Below, in pieces: positions 26,851-35,139 of a stretch of DNA of 36,307 nt. This DNA is from Clostridium psychrophilum (lineage in GTDB: Bacteria > Bacillota > Clostridia > Clostridiales > Clostridiaceae). The stretch covers positions 1 through 36,307 of the forward strand of contig NZ_JAHLEC010000031.1 in NCBI RefSeq assembly GCF_018861705.1, given 5' to 3'. The notes below the pieces were generated by a model that did not search any database, had not been told where the DNA came from, and was given only the letters and a program-made list of their open reading frames with translations. A program made the position numbers and the translations under genes. Position 1 is the stretch's first letter. Each line of letters starts with the position of its first letter.

Positions 26851-26897
26851 TGAGTGACTACTCACTTTTATTGTAGCGATAAAGAATATTCTGTCAA
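26851..26897 (-). promoter_or_regulatory. Promoter and TetR-like operator of the ABC exporter operon
   Basis: On the minus strand -35 TTGACA (26892-26897), a 16-base spacer and -10 TACAAT (26870-26875) form a strong promoter. Directly downstream, over the start point, lies the interrupted palindrome TGAGTGA-CTAC-TCACTTT (26851-26868). TGAGTGA half-sites around a four-base core are typical of TetR/AcrR-family operators. Repressor binding here would block transcription start. Confidence 0.75.
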
Positions 26898-27094
26898 TGA
26901 AAATATAAAGTTATGTTAAGTAAATAATTTCGTTTTTTATGGCTCAATCAGAAATCATAAATTATATGAATATCAGTTCAATGAATTTTTCAAAATGGAA
27001 TTTAGGAGTATTGGTAGATACTAGTGTGTTTTGTTAATTCGATAAGGCATATTTATACTATAATTTCAACAGAGTGTTAGACGAGAAAATTAGG
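26898..27094. other. Intergenic region between the ABC exporter promoter and the PerM-like gene
   Basis: No gene, terminator hairpin or repeat of note is seen. The AT-rich stretch contains the 3' side of the PerM-like gene's transcript. Confidence 0.5.
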
Positions 27095-28126
27095 CTATTT
27101 ATTATGCTTTTTAATTAAGTTGCATTCATATAACTTAGAAAAAATTGTTTTAATAATTGCGTAAATAGGTACAACAGCAAAGGCGGCTAAAGGTCCACCC
27201 AATGCAACTGCACTTATTACCAAGAAGATATCAGTTAAAGGGTGAATATCCATTGCTCGAGACATAATTGCAGGAACAACAACTCGACCTTTTAATGTCT
27301 GTACAATTATAAATACAATTACAAGTTTTCCAGTCATGACAAACCCCATACTTAAGGCTATAATAGAAGGAATAATCATAGAAATAAAAAAACCTATAAA
27401 AGGAATAAAAGCCAAAATAAAGGTTAGAGAAGAAAAAAGAAGAGCATTTGGAATACCTATAATTTTGTAGGCAATATATATCATAATAGACAAAGAAAGA
27501 GCTACTTTGGCTTGACCTGTAACATAAGCTTCCAATATTTTATTACTTTCGATAAGAGTTTTTAGTACAAATTCTTTATATTTTTTTGGCACTATAGATG
27601 TAATTTTGGTTTTTATATTAGCACCATCCTTAAGTAAATAAAATAATATTATCAAAACAAGGAATAGAGTGGAGAAAGTATGTATTGTGTAATTTACTGT
27701 AAACATTAGGTTGTGGACAAAATCTTGCATATAATTATTAGCTATTTTGGCAAAAGTTTTATAAATATCTTGAGAAGGTAAAAATTTATTAATTTTATTC
27801 ATTATGTTATTAATAGAGTCTTGGTTTTTTGTTATATTTGTTAATTCTTTTATTATTCCATTAAATTCAGTTGCAATATAATTACTAAAGAAAGTTATAG
27901 CACCTATGGTAATAAATACTCCTAGTGTTAATGTTAATAGGGCGGAGGAACCTGGTTTTAAGCCGTTTTTCATAAAAATAATATTTAATGGCTTTATAAT
28001 GTAAAATAAAAACACAGAAAATATAAAGGGAATTAAAAATGACTTGGAAAGTATATTTATAAGTTTATGAATAAAAAACATCTTACCAAAAAAAAGAATG
28101 CCTAAAAAAACTAAATTAATAATCAA
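27095..28126 (-). CDS. AI-2E/PerM family permease, start uncertain (possible 1-base frameshift)
   Basis: A 343-aa (or slightly longer) polytopic membrane protein of the AI-2E transporter family (formerly DUF20), with eight predicted helices. FYLLKDGANIKTKITSIVPKKY, ILEAYVTGQAKVALSLSIMIYIAY, LIPFIFSVFLFYIIKPLN and HPLTDIFLVISAVALGGPLAAFAVVPI are family regions. Roles reported in the family include ion or signal export. The listed start is the TTG at 28126, which has no ribosome site. A site (GAAGGATG) lies farther up before an ATG at 28157 that runs into a stop after four codons. Removing one T from its TTT would open MLEHNILKDLLIINLVF in frame, which looks natural for this family. Confidence 0.8.
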   Translation of the reverse strand: MIINLVFLGILFFGKMFFIHKLINILSKSFLIPFIFSVFLFYIIKPLNIIFMKNGLKPGSSALLTLTLGVFITIGAITFFSNYIATEFNGIIKELTNITKNQDSINNIMNKINKFLPSQDIYKTFAKIANNYMQDFVHNLMFTVNYTIHTFSTLFLVLIILFYLLKDGANIKTKITSIVPKKYKEFVLKTLIESNKILEAYVTGQAKVALSLSIMIYIAYKIIGIPNALLFSSLTFILAFIPFIGFFISMIIPSIIALSMGFVMTGKLVIVFIIVQTLKGRVVVPAIMSRAMDIHPLTDIFLVISAVALGGPLAAFAVVPIYAIIKTIFSKLYECNLIKKHNK

Positions 28127-28310
28127 TAAGTCTTTTAGTATATTATGTTCTAAACATAGTAATTCACATCCTTCTCATTAATCTATACAATGTAGTTTGA
28201 GCATATAGTTGTGCACTTATTCATTAACTTATCATTTAGATGTATTAAAATAGAAGTTGATAAATCATATTAATTTCGTAAAACAATAGAAATATAAAGG
28301 GGGCAAAACA

Positions 28311-29066
28311 ATGTCATTTATTAACTCATTTGATTTATCAATGATGCAATGGATATGGCTAATAATAGCTGCTTTTTTGGTGGGATTTTCAAAAACAGGT
28401 ATCAGTTCATTTATGATGCCTGTTATACCAATTCTTGCAAGTCTATTTGGAGGAAAGGGGTCCACAGGTGTTATCCTTCCACTATTAATACTTGGAGATA
28501 TTTTTGCATTATATTATTATAATAGGCATGCGAATTGGGAAAATATAAAAAAACTTTTGCCTTGGTCTTTTATAGGATTAATATCAGGAGTTATAGTTGG
28601 AAACTATATTAATGATAAACAATTTAAGGCGGTTATATCTATATCACTATTACTTTGTTTAGTTGTTTTAATATACACGCAGAAGAAAGGTGATAATATA
28701 GAAGTTCCAACAAATAAATGGTTTTATGTAATGGCTGGTATTGCTACGGGGTTTACGTCTATGATTGGCAATGCAGCAGGACCTATATTCAGTGTGTATT
28801 TATTAACCATGAATTTCAAAAAAAACAATTTCATGGGCACAACGGCTTGGTTTTTCTTTTTAATTAATATATCTAAAGTGCCATTACAAATTTTGTTTTG
28901 GCATAACATATCATTTAAGACAATTATACTTACTTTTGGAATGGTACCTGCGATTGCACTTGGCGCATTACTCGGAATGCTAATGATTAAAAAAATCAAT
29001 GAAAAATACTTCAGATACATTATTATTGTTGTGACAGCATTAGCTGCAGTAAAATTATTAATATAG
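28311..29066 (+). CDS. TauE/SafE family membrane permease
   Basis: A 251-aa protein with about eight membrane segments. The two family halves are visible: AAFLVGFSKTGISSFMMPVIP near the N-terminus and GIATGFTSMIGNAAGPIFSVYLL in the middle (GNAAGP is the typical motif), with LGALLGMLMIKKI near the end. The family exports or imports sulfite, sulfoacetate and related anions; the substrate here is unknown. A purine-rich AAAGGGGGC site precedes the ATG. It is divergent from the PerM-like gene and seems monocistronic. Confidence 0.92.
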   Translation: MSFINSFDLSMMQWIWLIIAAFLVGFSKTGISSFMMPVIPILASLFGGKGSTGVILPLLILGDIFALYYYNRHANWENIKKLLPWSFIGLISGVIVGNYINDKQFKAVISISLLLCLVVLIYTQKKGDNIEVPTNKWFYVMAGIATGFTSMIGNAAGPIFSVYLLTMNFKKNNFMGTTAWFFFLINISKVPLQILFWHNISFKTIILTFGMVPAIALGALLGMLMIKKINEKYFRYIIIVVTALAAVKLLI

Positions 29067-29373
29067 TTTTATATGTAGCATAAAACATTAATTAATATAA
29101 AGTGAAAATACAATTTGAAATTACGACTTTTTTGGCATTTACTACATACAGTATAGGGAGAAACTTTTTTTGTTTAAATGATTTTTAAAATATTTTAAAA
29201 TCATGATATACAAAAGAATAACTACTTTAATAAGTTGAAAAAAGTTACTAAAAATGGTAAAATAAAGATGCGTACTACTAACTTTTTTTGAACTATAAAA
29301 GTCTATTAATTTAATTTATTTAATGTGGGACTTGGGTACCACTTAATTTATAATTTTAGAGGGGGTATTGTTT
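29067..29373 (+). promoter_or_regulatory. Upstream region and promoter of the membrane pyrophosphatase
   Basis: A near-palindrome of 25 bases (29179-29203, TGATTTT..., pairing with AAAATCA) may be the AT-rich terminator of the TauE-like gene or an operator. Farther down, -35 TTGAAA (29235-29240), a 17-base spacer and -10 TAAAAT (29258-29263) form a good promoter, with transcription starting near 29270 and a leader of about 100 bases. The region holds no gene. Confidence 0.65.
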
Positions 29374-31836
29374 ATGAATGCTAACATAACTAAAAAAATT
29401 GTAAAGGTTTCAATTCTAAGTAGTGTAATTTTAACTTTTTTATCTCCAGTCATGGCATATGCAGATGAGTCGAATTTAAAGATTCCTGAGCTGTCATCCT
29501 CGCAAAATGGCACACTTATGATGGGACTGGTGATTTGCTTATTAGGCATGGTTTTTGGTTTTTACCAATTCTTGAGGGTAAAGAAAATTAAAGCACATAA
29601 ATCTATGCTTGATGTTTCAGCAATTATCTTTGAAACTTGTAAAACTTACTTAATCCAGCAGGGTAAATTTATAGCAATTTTATTCCTCATTATAGGTAGT
29701 ATTATTGCATTTTATTTTGGATATTTGCAAGGAACTAGTTTTAGTGGCGTATTATTAGTACTTGCATGGACAATAGTAGGAATACTTGGTTCCTATGGTG
29801 TTGCTTGGTATGGTATTCGAATGAATACTTTGGCAAACAGCAGAATGGCATTTGCGTCTCTGCGGGGTAACCCTTTAAATCTTATTAATATTCCTCTTGA
29901 TGCAGGTATGAGTATTGGAGTACTTTTAATTTGCGTTGAGCTTTTCATGATGTTAATAATATTAATTTTTGTTCCACGCAGCCTTGCAGGTGCAAGCTTT
30001 ATAGGATTTGCAATTGGTGAATCTTTAGGAGCAAGTGCATTACGTATTGCCGGTGGTATTTTTACAAAAATTGCCGACATTGGATCGGATCTTATGAAAA
30101 TTGTTTTCAAAATTAAAGAAGATGACCCTAGAAATCCAGGAGTTATTGCAGATTGTACTGGAGATAACGCAGGGGATAGTGTTGGGCCTACTGCTGATGG
30201 GTTCGAAACTTATGGTGTAACAGGAGTTGCTTTAATCTCATTTATTGTTCTTGGGGTTGGTATGGCATTTCCAGAATCACAGAGATTAATTATTCAGAGT
30301 ACTTTACTTACATGGATTTTTACAATGCGTATATTGATGGTTATTACGTCGGTTGTTGCATTTTATATAAATAGAGCTTACAACGGAATGAAATATGGCA
30401 ATAAGGATGACCTTGATTTTGAACAACCTTTAACAAATCTTGTTTGGATTTCATCAATATTATCAATAATTGTTACTTTCGCAGTTAGTTATTTTGTTCT
30501 TGGACCTGGTACTGATGTTGCATTAACTGCACATTCAAGTAGTCTTTGGTATATATTAGCTATTATTATTAGTTGCGGTACTTTGGGTGGTGCACTTATT
30601 CCTGAGGTTACTAAAATATTTACTAGTGGTAAATCAAAGCATGTACAAGAGGTTGTCACAGCTTCAAGAGAGGGTGGAGCTTCATTAAACATTCTTTCAG
30701 GACTTGTTTCTGGTGACTTTAGTGCATTTTGGCAAGGAATGGTATTTGTTGGTTTAATGTTTGTAGCATATTTTACAAGCACATTTGGATTAAGTGATAT
30801 TATGATGTATCCTTCAGTGTTTGCCTTTGGTTTGGTTGCTTTCGGATTACTTAGTATGGGTCCAGTAACTATCGCAGTGGATAGTTATGGCCCTGTAACA
30901 GACAATGCACAATCAATTTATGAATTATCACTTATTGAAACTATTCCTAATATTGATAAAGAAATAGAAAAAGATTTTGGATTTAAACCAAATTTTGATA
31001 AAGCTAAATATTATCTTGAAGCTAACGATGGAGCAGGAAATACATTTAAAGCAACTGCGAAACCAGTACTTATTGGTACAGCAGTTGTTGGAGCAACAAC
31101 AATGATTTTCTCACTTATTCTAGTTATTCAAGACGTATTAAAAGTTAAACCTGAAACTATTCTTAATTTGCTTAATCCGTACACTATTTTTGGATTCATG
31201 TGTGGTGGTGCGATAATTTATTGGTTTACAGGTGCATCTACTCAGGCAGTTTCTACGGGTGCTTATAGGGCAGTAGAGTATATTAAGAAAAATATACAAC
31301 TAGATGATGATGCAGATAAAAGGGCTTCTACAGAAAAATCTAAGGAAGTAGTTAAGATTTGTACTAAATATGCACAAAAGGGTATGTTTAATATATTCGT
31401 TGCAATATTCTCTTTTGCACTAGCATTTGCATTTTTCTCAGCTCCTAGAGGAAATAACACTGAACCGGTTGCGTTCTTTGTATCTTATCTTATATCTATA
31501 GCAGTTTTTGGACTTTTTCAAGCTATATTTATGGCAAATGCTGGTGGGTGTTGGGATAATGCTAAAAAGGTTGTTGAGGTTGACTTAAATGAAAAAGGAA
31601 CTCCACTTCATGATGCATGTGTTATTGGCGATACAGTTGGTGATCCTTTCAAAGATACATCATCTGTAGCACTAAATCCAATAATTAAATTTACAACTTT
31701 ATTTGGTATGCTAGCAATGGAGATTGCTATATCAGAAAAATTCAGGGCAGTTGCTCCATATATTGGTGCAGTATTCTTTATAATTGCTATTGTTTTTGTA
31801 TGGCGCTCATTCTACAGAATGAGAATTAAAAATTAA
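29374..31836 (+). CDS. hppA: Membrane-bound ion-translocating pyrophosphatase, divergent K+-independent type
   Basis: An 820-aa enzyme coupling pyrophosphate hydrolysis to H+ or Na+ pumping, with about 16 helices. Recognisable sites are DDPRNPGVIADCTGDNAGD (starting at Asp250), GGASLNILSG, GPVTDNAQSIYE (Asp510), GNTFKATAK, GGCWDNAKKVVE and DTVGDPFKDTS. Lys559 in GNTFKATAK is the residue that marks K+-independent members. Departures from the family consensus are the replacement of DNAGGIAE by DNAQSIYE and the loss of the Glu in the D(x7)KxE motif (Lys242-Ile-Val here, with a one-residue deletion). A signal-like helix (VSILSSVILTFLSPVMAYA) starts the protein. ATG 29374 has AGAGGGGG eight bases upstream; the TTG at 29368 lies too close to it. 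Confidence 0.9.
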   Translation: MNANITKKIVKVSILSSVILTFLSPVMAYADESNLKIPELSSSQNGTLMMGLVICLLGMVFGFYQFLRVKKIKAHKSMLDVSAIIFETCKTYLIQQGKFIAILFLIIGSIIAFYFGYLQGTSFSGVLLVLAWTIVGILGSYGVAWYGIRMNTLANSRMAFASLRGNPLNLINIPLDAGMSIGVLLICVELFMMLIILIFVPRSLAGASFIGFAIGESLGASALRIAGGIFTKIADIGSDLMKIVFKIKEDDPRNPGVIADCTGDNAGDSVGPTADGFETYGVTGVALISFIVLGVGMAFPESQRLIIQSTLLTWIFTMRILMVITSVVAFYINRAYNGMKYGNKDDLDFEQPLTNLVWISSILSIIVTFAVSYFVLGPGTDVALTAHSSSLWYILAIIISCGTLGGALIPEVTKIFTSGKSKHVQEVVTASREGGASLNILSGLVSGDFSAFWQGMVFVGLMFVAYFTSTFGLSDIMMYPSVFAFGLVAFGLLSMGPVTIAVDSYGPVTDNAQSIYELSLIETIPNIDKEIEKDFGFKPNFDKAKYYLEANDGAGNTFKATAKPVLIGTAVVGATTMIFSLILVIQDVLKVKPETILNLLNPYTIFGFMCGGAIIYWFTGASTQAVSTGAYRAVEYIKKNIQLDDDADKRASTEKSKEVVKICTKYAQKGMFNIFVAIFSFALAFAFFSAPRGNNTEPVAFFVSYLISIAVFGLFQAIFMANAGGCWDNAKKVVEVDLNEKGTPLHDACVIGDTVGDPFKDTSSVALNPIIKFTTLFGMLAMEIAISEKFRAVAPYIGAVFFIIAIVFVWRSFYRMRIKN

Positions 31837-31846
31837 GAAAAATTTT

Positions 31847-31895
31847 AAAATATAGGGACCAGATTTTAATATAAAATCTGGTCCCTATATTTTAT
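31847..31895 (+). terminator. Terminator of the pyrophosphatase gene
   Basis: A near-perfect long stem, AAAATATAGGGACCAGATTT with AAATCTGGTCCCTATATTTT, and a small AT loop. The closing A/T tracts act in both directions. Confidence 0.92.
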
Positions 31896-32015
31896 ACAGG
31901 GTTATAATTTTCTTAGAAAGAGAATTATAGAATTTATTATTAAAGTCTGGACAACTTATGTAATAAATTTTATATGCAAATAAAGGGGGTACAATACATA
32001 TTATTTACAAACAAA

Positions 32016-32044
32016 TTGAAAATTGTGTAATTTTTGCGTATAAT
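32016..32044 (+). promoter_or_regulatory. Sigma-A promoter of the second two-component operon
   Basis: -35 TTGAAA (32016-32021), a 17-base spacer and a perfect -10 TATAAT (32039-32044). Transcription starts near 32051, about 65 bases before the regulator ATG. Confidence 0.85.
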
Positions 32045-32115
32045 AAATATTAATAACAAGATATTATAAATGATTCTGAATATTATTTATTACATATAAG
32101 AAGGAGCGGGTTTAA

Positions 32116-32795
32116 ATGAAAATTTTATTAATAGATGACGAAGAAAGTATTCTGAATCTAGTCCGTATGAACCTAGAATTGGAAGGCTTTGAGGTAATAA
32201 CTAGTGCTAATGGAAATATCGGTATCAAGGCATTTCAAAACCAAAAACCAGACCTAGTGTTACTCGACTTAATGCTTCCTGATTTAGATGGTTATGAAGT
32301 AATGAAGAGAATGCAACAAATTAATAGAAAAATTCCTATAATCATTCTAACTGCAAAGGGTCAACTCAATGATAAACTCCTAGGGTTACAGTTAGGTGCA
32401 GATGATTATATTACAAAACCATTTGATAGTCGGGAAATTATACTTCGAATTCGGGCAATTTCAAGACGAATAAATCAATCAAAACTTATTAATGAAAATT
32501 GTGGTAATAAAATAGAAAAAGGATTCATCAAGCTACTAAAAGCTGAAAGAAAGATTTTTATAGATTCAATAGAAGTGCAATTTACTTTTCGTGAATTTGA
32601 AACCTTAAATCTTTTAATACAAAATATAGATAAAGTTTTTACAAGAGCAGAGTTATTAGAAAAACTTTGGGGATCGATTATGAGGGTAACACAAGGGCTG
32701 TTGATATTTATATAGAACGAATTCGTAAAAAACTTAAAATCCATGGTAATGCCATTCAAACTATTTATGGTGCTGGATATAGATTAGAGGTATGA
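32116..32795 (+). pseudogene. OmpR/PhoB-family response regulator, interrupted by a one-base frameshift
   Basis: The receiver domain (about 1-115) is intact: IDDEES, Asp51 in LVLLDLMLPDLDGYE, Lys in ITKPF. The winged-helix domain starts normally (FTFREFETLNLLIQN, FTRAELLEKLWG) but leaves frame after LWG at 32673 and stops at 32715. From 32677 another frame continues exactly as the family expects: DYEGNTRAVDIYIERIRKKL, then AIQTIYGAGYRLEV and a stop at 32793-32795, one base before the kinase ATG. A single missing base near 32674-32676 (a Tyr-like codon is expected between LWG and DYEG) explains it. No slippery heptamer for programmed frameshifting is seen. It is either a real inactivating mutation or a sequence error. 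The AAGGAG site and promoter are sound. Confidence 0.85.
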
Positions 32796-32796
32796 T

Positions 32797-34209
32797 ATGA
32801 AAATTGGTATAAAAAATAAAATTGTGATTATGAATGTAGCCGTTTTGCTTCCGGTTTTGCTTATTGTATGCTTTATTACCATTGGTAATCTTTATAAAAA
32901 TATATTGAATAATTCAATTACCATGCTAAAACAAGAAAGTTACAACAGTCAATTAAATATAATCACTTATTTAGACAACGAAAAAAACACAGGCTTGCCA
33001 GTGCTTCTTAAAAACATGACCCCTTTTATTGCTAAAAACTTTTCAGATCATTACAAATTCAGAATTCAACTATACAACAAGGATGGATTAATAGGGGATT
33101 CCGATAAGTACCCTACAATTTTGGAGAATAAAGATGTGGTTCATGCACTTTCAGGTACCAAGTCCTATATTATAAAAAAAATTGAGGATAAGCAATATAT
33201 TTTATTTTCCAGTCCACTTTATTTTGAAGAAGAAACTATTGGTTGTTTTCGATATATTTATCCTCTAGATAAAGAAATAGGTTTAGTTAAAAATACCAGT
33301 ATAACCATGATGCTGTTAGGAATACTTGCACTGTTTCTTTCTATTCTTTTAAGCAATGCATTTTCTAGAAAAATTGTAAGTCCTATTTTATCTTTAAAGG
33401 AAGCCTCACAGAAGGTTGCAGATGGTGATTTTACAAATAATATAGAAATTGATACTACGGATGAAATTACAGATTTAGCGGATTCATTTAATCTTATGTC
33501 TACTAATATTAATAACTATATTTTAAAATTAAAAGATGAAAAAGCAAATCAAAAAAGATTTTTAGATAACGTTACCCATGAATTAAAAACCCCTATAACT
33601 TCAATTATCGGATATGCAGATCTACTTCCTAGGGTAAAGACTGAGGAAGACAAAATCCAATGTTGCGATTATATCCAAAAGGGTGGACAACGATTGCTTT
33701 GCCTTGTGGAAGAATTGTTAAACCTCTCTAAATTAAATAAGGAAAATTTTCAAATGGATTTGGAGCAAACAAACCTTAAAGTTGTAATAGAGGAAAGTTT
33801 GTTAATATTAAAACCTAGATTAGAAAAATACAATATATCTATAAAAACATTGTTATTTGAACATTTTATTTGTATAGATAAACAGAGAACAGAACAAGTA
33901 TTTCTAAACATACTTGATAATTCAATAAAATATAGTGATTGTACTTCTATAGTTATAGAAATGTTTTTAATGGCAGAATCTTTAATTGTTTCTATAACAG
34001 ACAATGGTGTAGGCATACCAAAGGAACACTTGAAAAAGGTATTCGAGCCTTTTTATACTGCAAATAAAACGCTGCAAAATCAGCATGGTGGTATGGGTCT
34101 TGGACTTGCCATTTGTAAGGAAATCATGAAAAAGCAACAGGGAGATATTTCTATAAGTAGTTACAATGGAACAAAGGTAGAATTATACTTTAAACTGTTA
34201 CAAAATTGA
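32797..34209 (+). CDS. Sensor histidine kinase
   Basis: A 470-aa kinase. TM1 is about 10-33, an outer sensor region about 35-165, TM2 about 168-187, followed by a HAMP domain (ASQKVADGDFTNNIEI, EITDLADSFNLMS). The H box is LDNVTHELKTPITSIIGYADL with His261; the N box is NILDNSIKYSD; G boxes are DNGVGIPKEHLKKVFEPF and GGMGLGLAICKEI. The gene starts one base after the reconstructed regulator stop and has no separate promoter, so it was coupled to it. With a truncated partner its output may be lost or rerouted. The downstream lipoprotein and membrane protein are likely parts of the same sensing module. Confidence 0.95.
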   Translation: MKIGIKNKIVIMNVAVLLPVLLIVCFITIGNLYKNILNNSITMLKQESYNSQLNIITYLDNEKNTGLPVLLKNMTPFIAKNFSDHYKFRIQLYNKDGLIGDSDKYPTILENKDVVHALSGTKSYIIKKIEDKQYILFSSPLYFEEETIGCFRYIYPLDKEIGLVKNTSITMMLLGILALFLSILLSNAFSRKIVSPILSLKEASQKVADGDFTNNIEIDTTDEITDLADSFNLMSTNINNYILKLKDEKANQKRFLDNVTHELKTPITSIIGYADLLPRVKTEEDKIQCCDYIQKGGQRLLCLVEELLNLSKLNKENFQMDLEQTNLKVVIEESLLILKPRLEKYNISIKTLLFEHFICIDKQRTEQVFLNILDNSIKYSDCTSIVIEMFLMAESLIVSITDNGVGIPKEHLKKVFEPFYTANKTLQNQHGGMGLGLAICKEIMKKQQGDISISSYNGTKVELYFKLLQN

Positions 34210-34227
34210 TGCAATTTTGATGTAATT

Positions 34228-35106
34228 TTGAAAACGTTTTTTGATACCATAAGGAGGAAGAGAGTAATAAATATTTTAAAGAAATATAAAAAGTTGGTTA
34301 TTATTTATTTTGTTTTTATGCTATCACTAGGAATCATAACATTTTGGCAATATGAAAAAAATTATGACCATTTAGTACTTATTCAGGATAGAGAGCAAGT
34401 TTTAGAAGTTGTAAATACCTCCACACCTGTGAAATTAGAAGTTTATAGTAACCGTTGGGGAAAGACAATTATTTCTGAGAGCAGTGTTATTCGAGATGTA
34501 TGGGATATTGCAGACGAAATGTCTAAGAGTAACCCCTTACAAAAAAGTCAGAATGCATATGATTCTGATAAAATTAGTGGCACTATTTATTATTTAAATA
34601 ATAAAAAATCTGCTTTTAATTTAGGGAGTTACTTAAAAATTGGTGATATTATATATGGAAATCCTAAAGATAAGCCTTATGTAGATCAGCTTAAAAATTA
34701 TATTAATGAAATTTTATGTTCTCCTGAAAATCTAAGCAATCTTATTAATGAGCGTAATAAAGTTACAGTAGTAGATAGCAATAACAATATACAAAAATGT
34801 GGTCGTGATGATAAAACCTCTATTTGTAATAAAATACTAAAATGTTCTAAGATTCACGGAAATGAAGCCCTAGAAAAAGCAATAAATACAAAGGGGAAAG
34901 TGATATACCACATAAAAACATATTTAGAGAAAGAAAGCAATTCCAGCCCAAACACAAAAGAAACTTCCTATGCAATTATAAATATTGATGTATATGAAAA
35001 TGGATACATTGTTATTCAAGATTTTAGTAATGAGGTAGTAACTGCAATTTACATGAAAGGAGATTTAGTAGAGGTTTGTAAAAACATCAGTAAAACTGGT
35101 ATTTAA
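34228..35106 (+). CDS. Membrane-anchored protein of unknown function in the two-component operon; start codon questionable
   Basis: About 280-292 aa, not recognised with confidence (DUF3919 is a possibility). One membrane helix (about 24-43, LVIIYFVFMLSLGIITFW) leaves an outer domain of about 245 residues. Features there include VLEVVNTSTPVKLEVYSNRW, SGTIYYLNNKKSAFNLGSYL and an YAIINIDVYENGYIVIQDFS ending. A first cysteine-containing block has CGRDDKTSICNKILKCSKIHG. The only open start is TTG at 34228, with no ribosome site. A strong AGGAGG (34252-34257) lies nine bases before ATA at 34267 in the same frame, so the original start was probably there. It follows the kinase by 18 bases and precedes the lipoprotein gene. 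Confidence 0.75.
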   Translation: MKTFFDTIRRKRVINILKKYKKLVIIYFVFMLSLGIITFWQYEKNYDHLVLIQDREQVLEVVNTSTPVKLEVYSNRWGKTIISESSVIRDVWDIADEMSKSNPLQKSQNAYDSDKISGTIYYLNNKKSAFNLGSYLKIGDIIYGNPKDKPYVDQLKNYINEILCSPENLSNLINERNKVTVVDSNNNIQKCGRDDKTSICNKILKCSKIHGNEALEKAINTKGKVIYHIKTYLEKESNSSPNTKETSYAIINIDVYENGYIVIQDFSNEVVTAIYMKGDLVEVCKNISKTGI

Positions 35107-35139
35107 TTTCTATACTTGATGTATTTTGGAGGTGCCTTA

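Noticed and set aside
32668-32680. Programmed -1 frameshifting in the response regulator
   Set aside because: The site CTT TGG GGA TCG has no X-XXY-YYZ heptamer, and no strong hairpin follows; a missing base is simpler.
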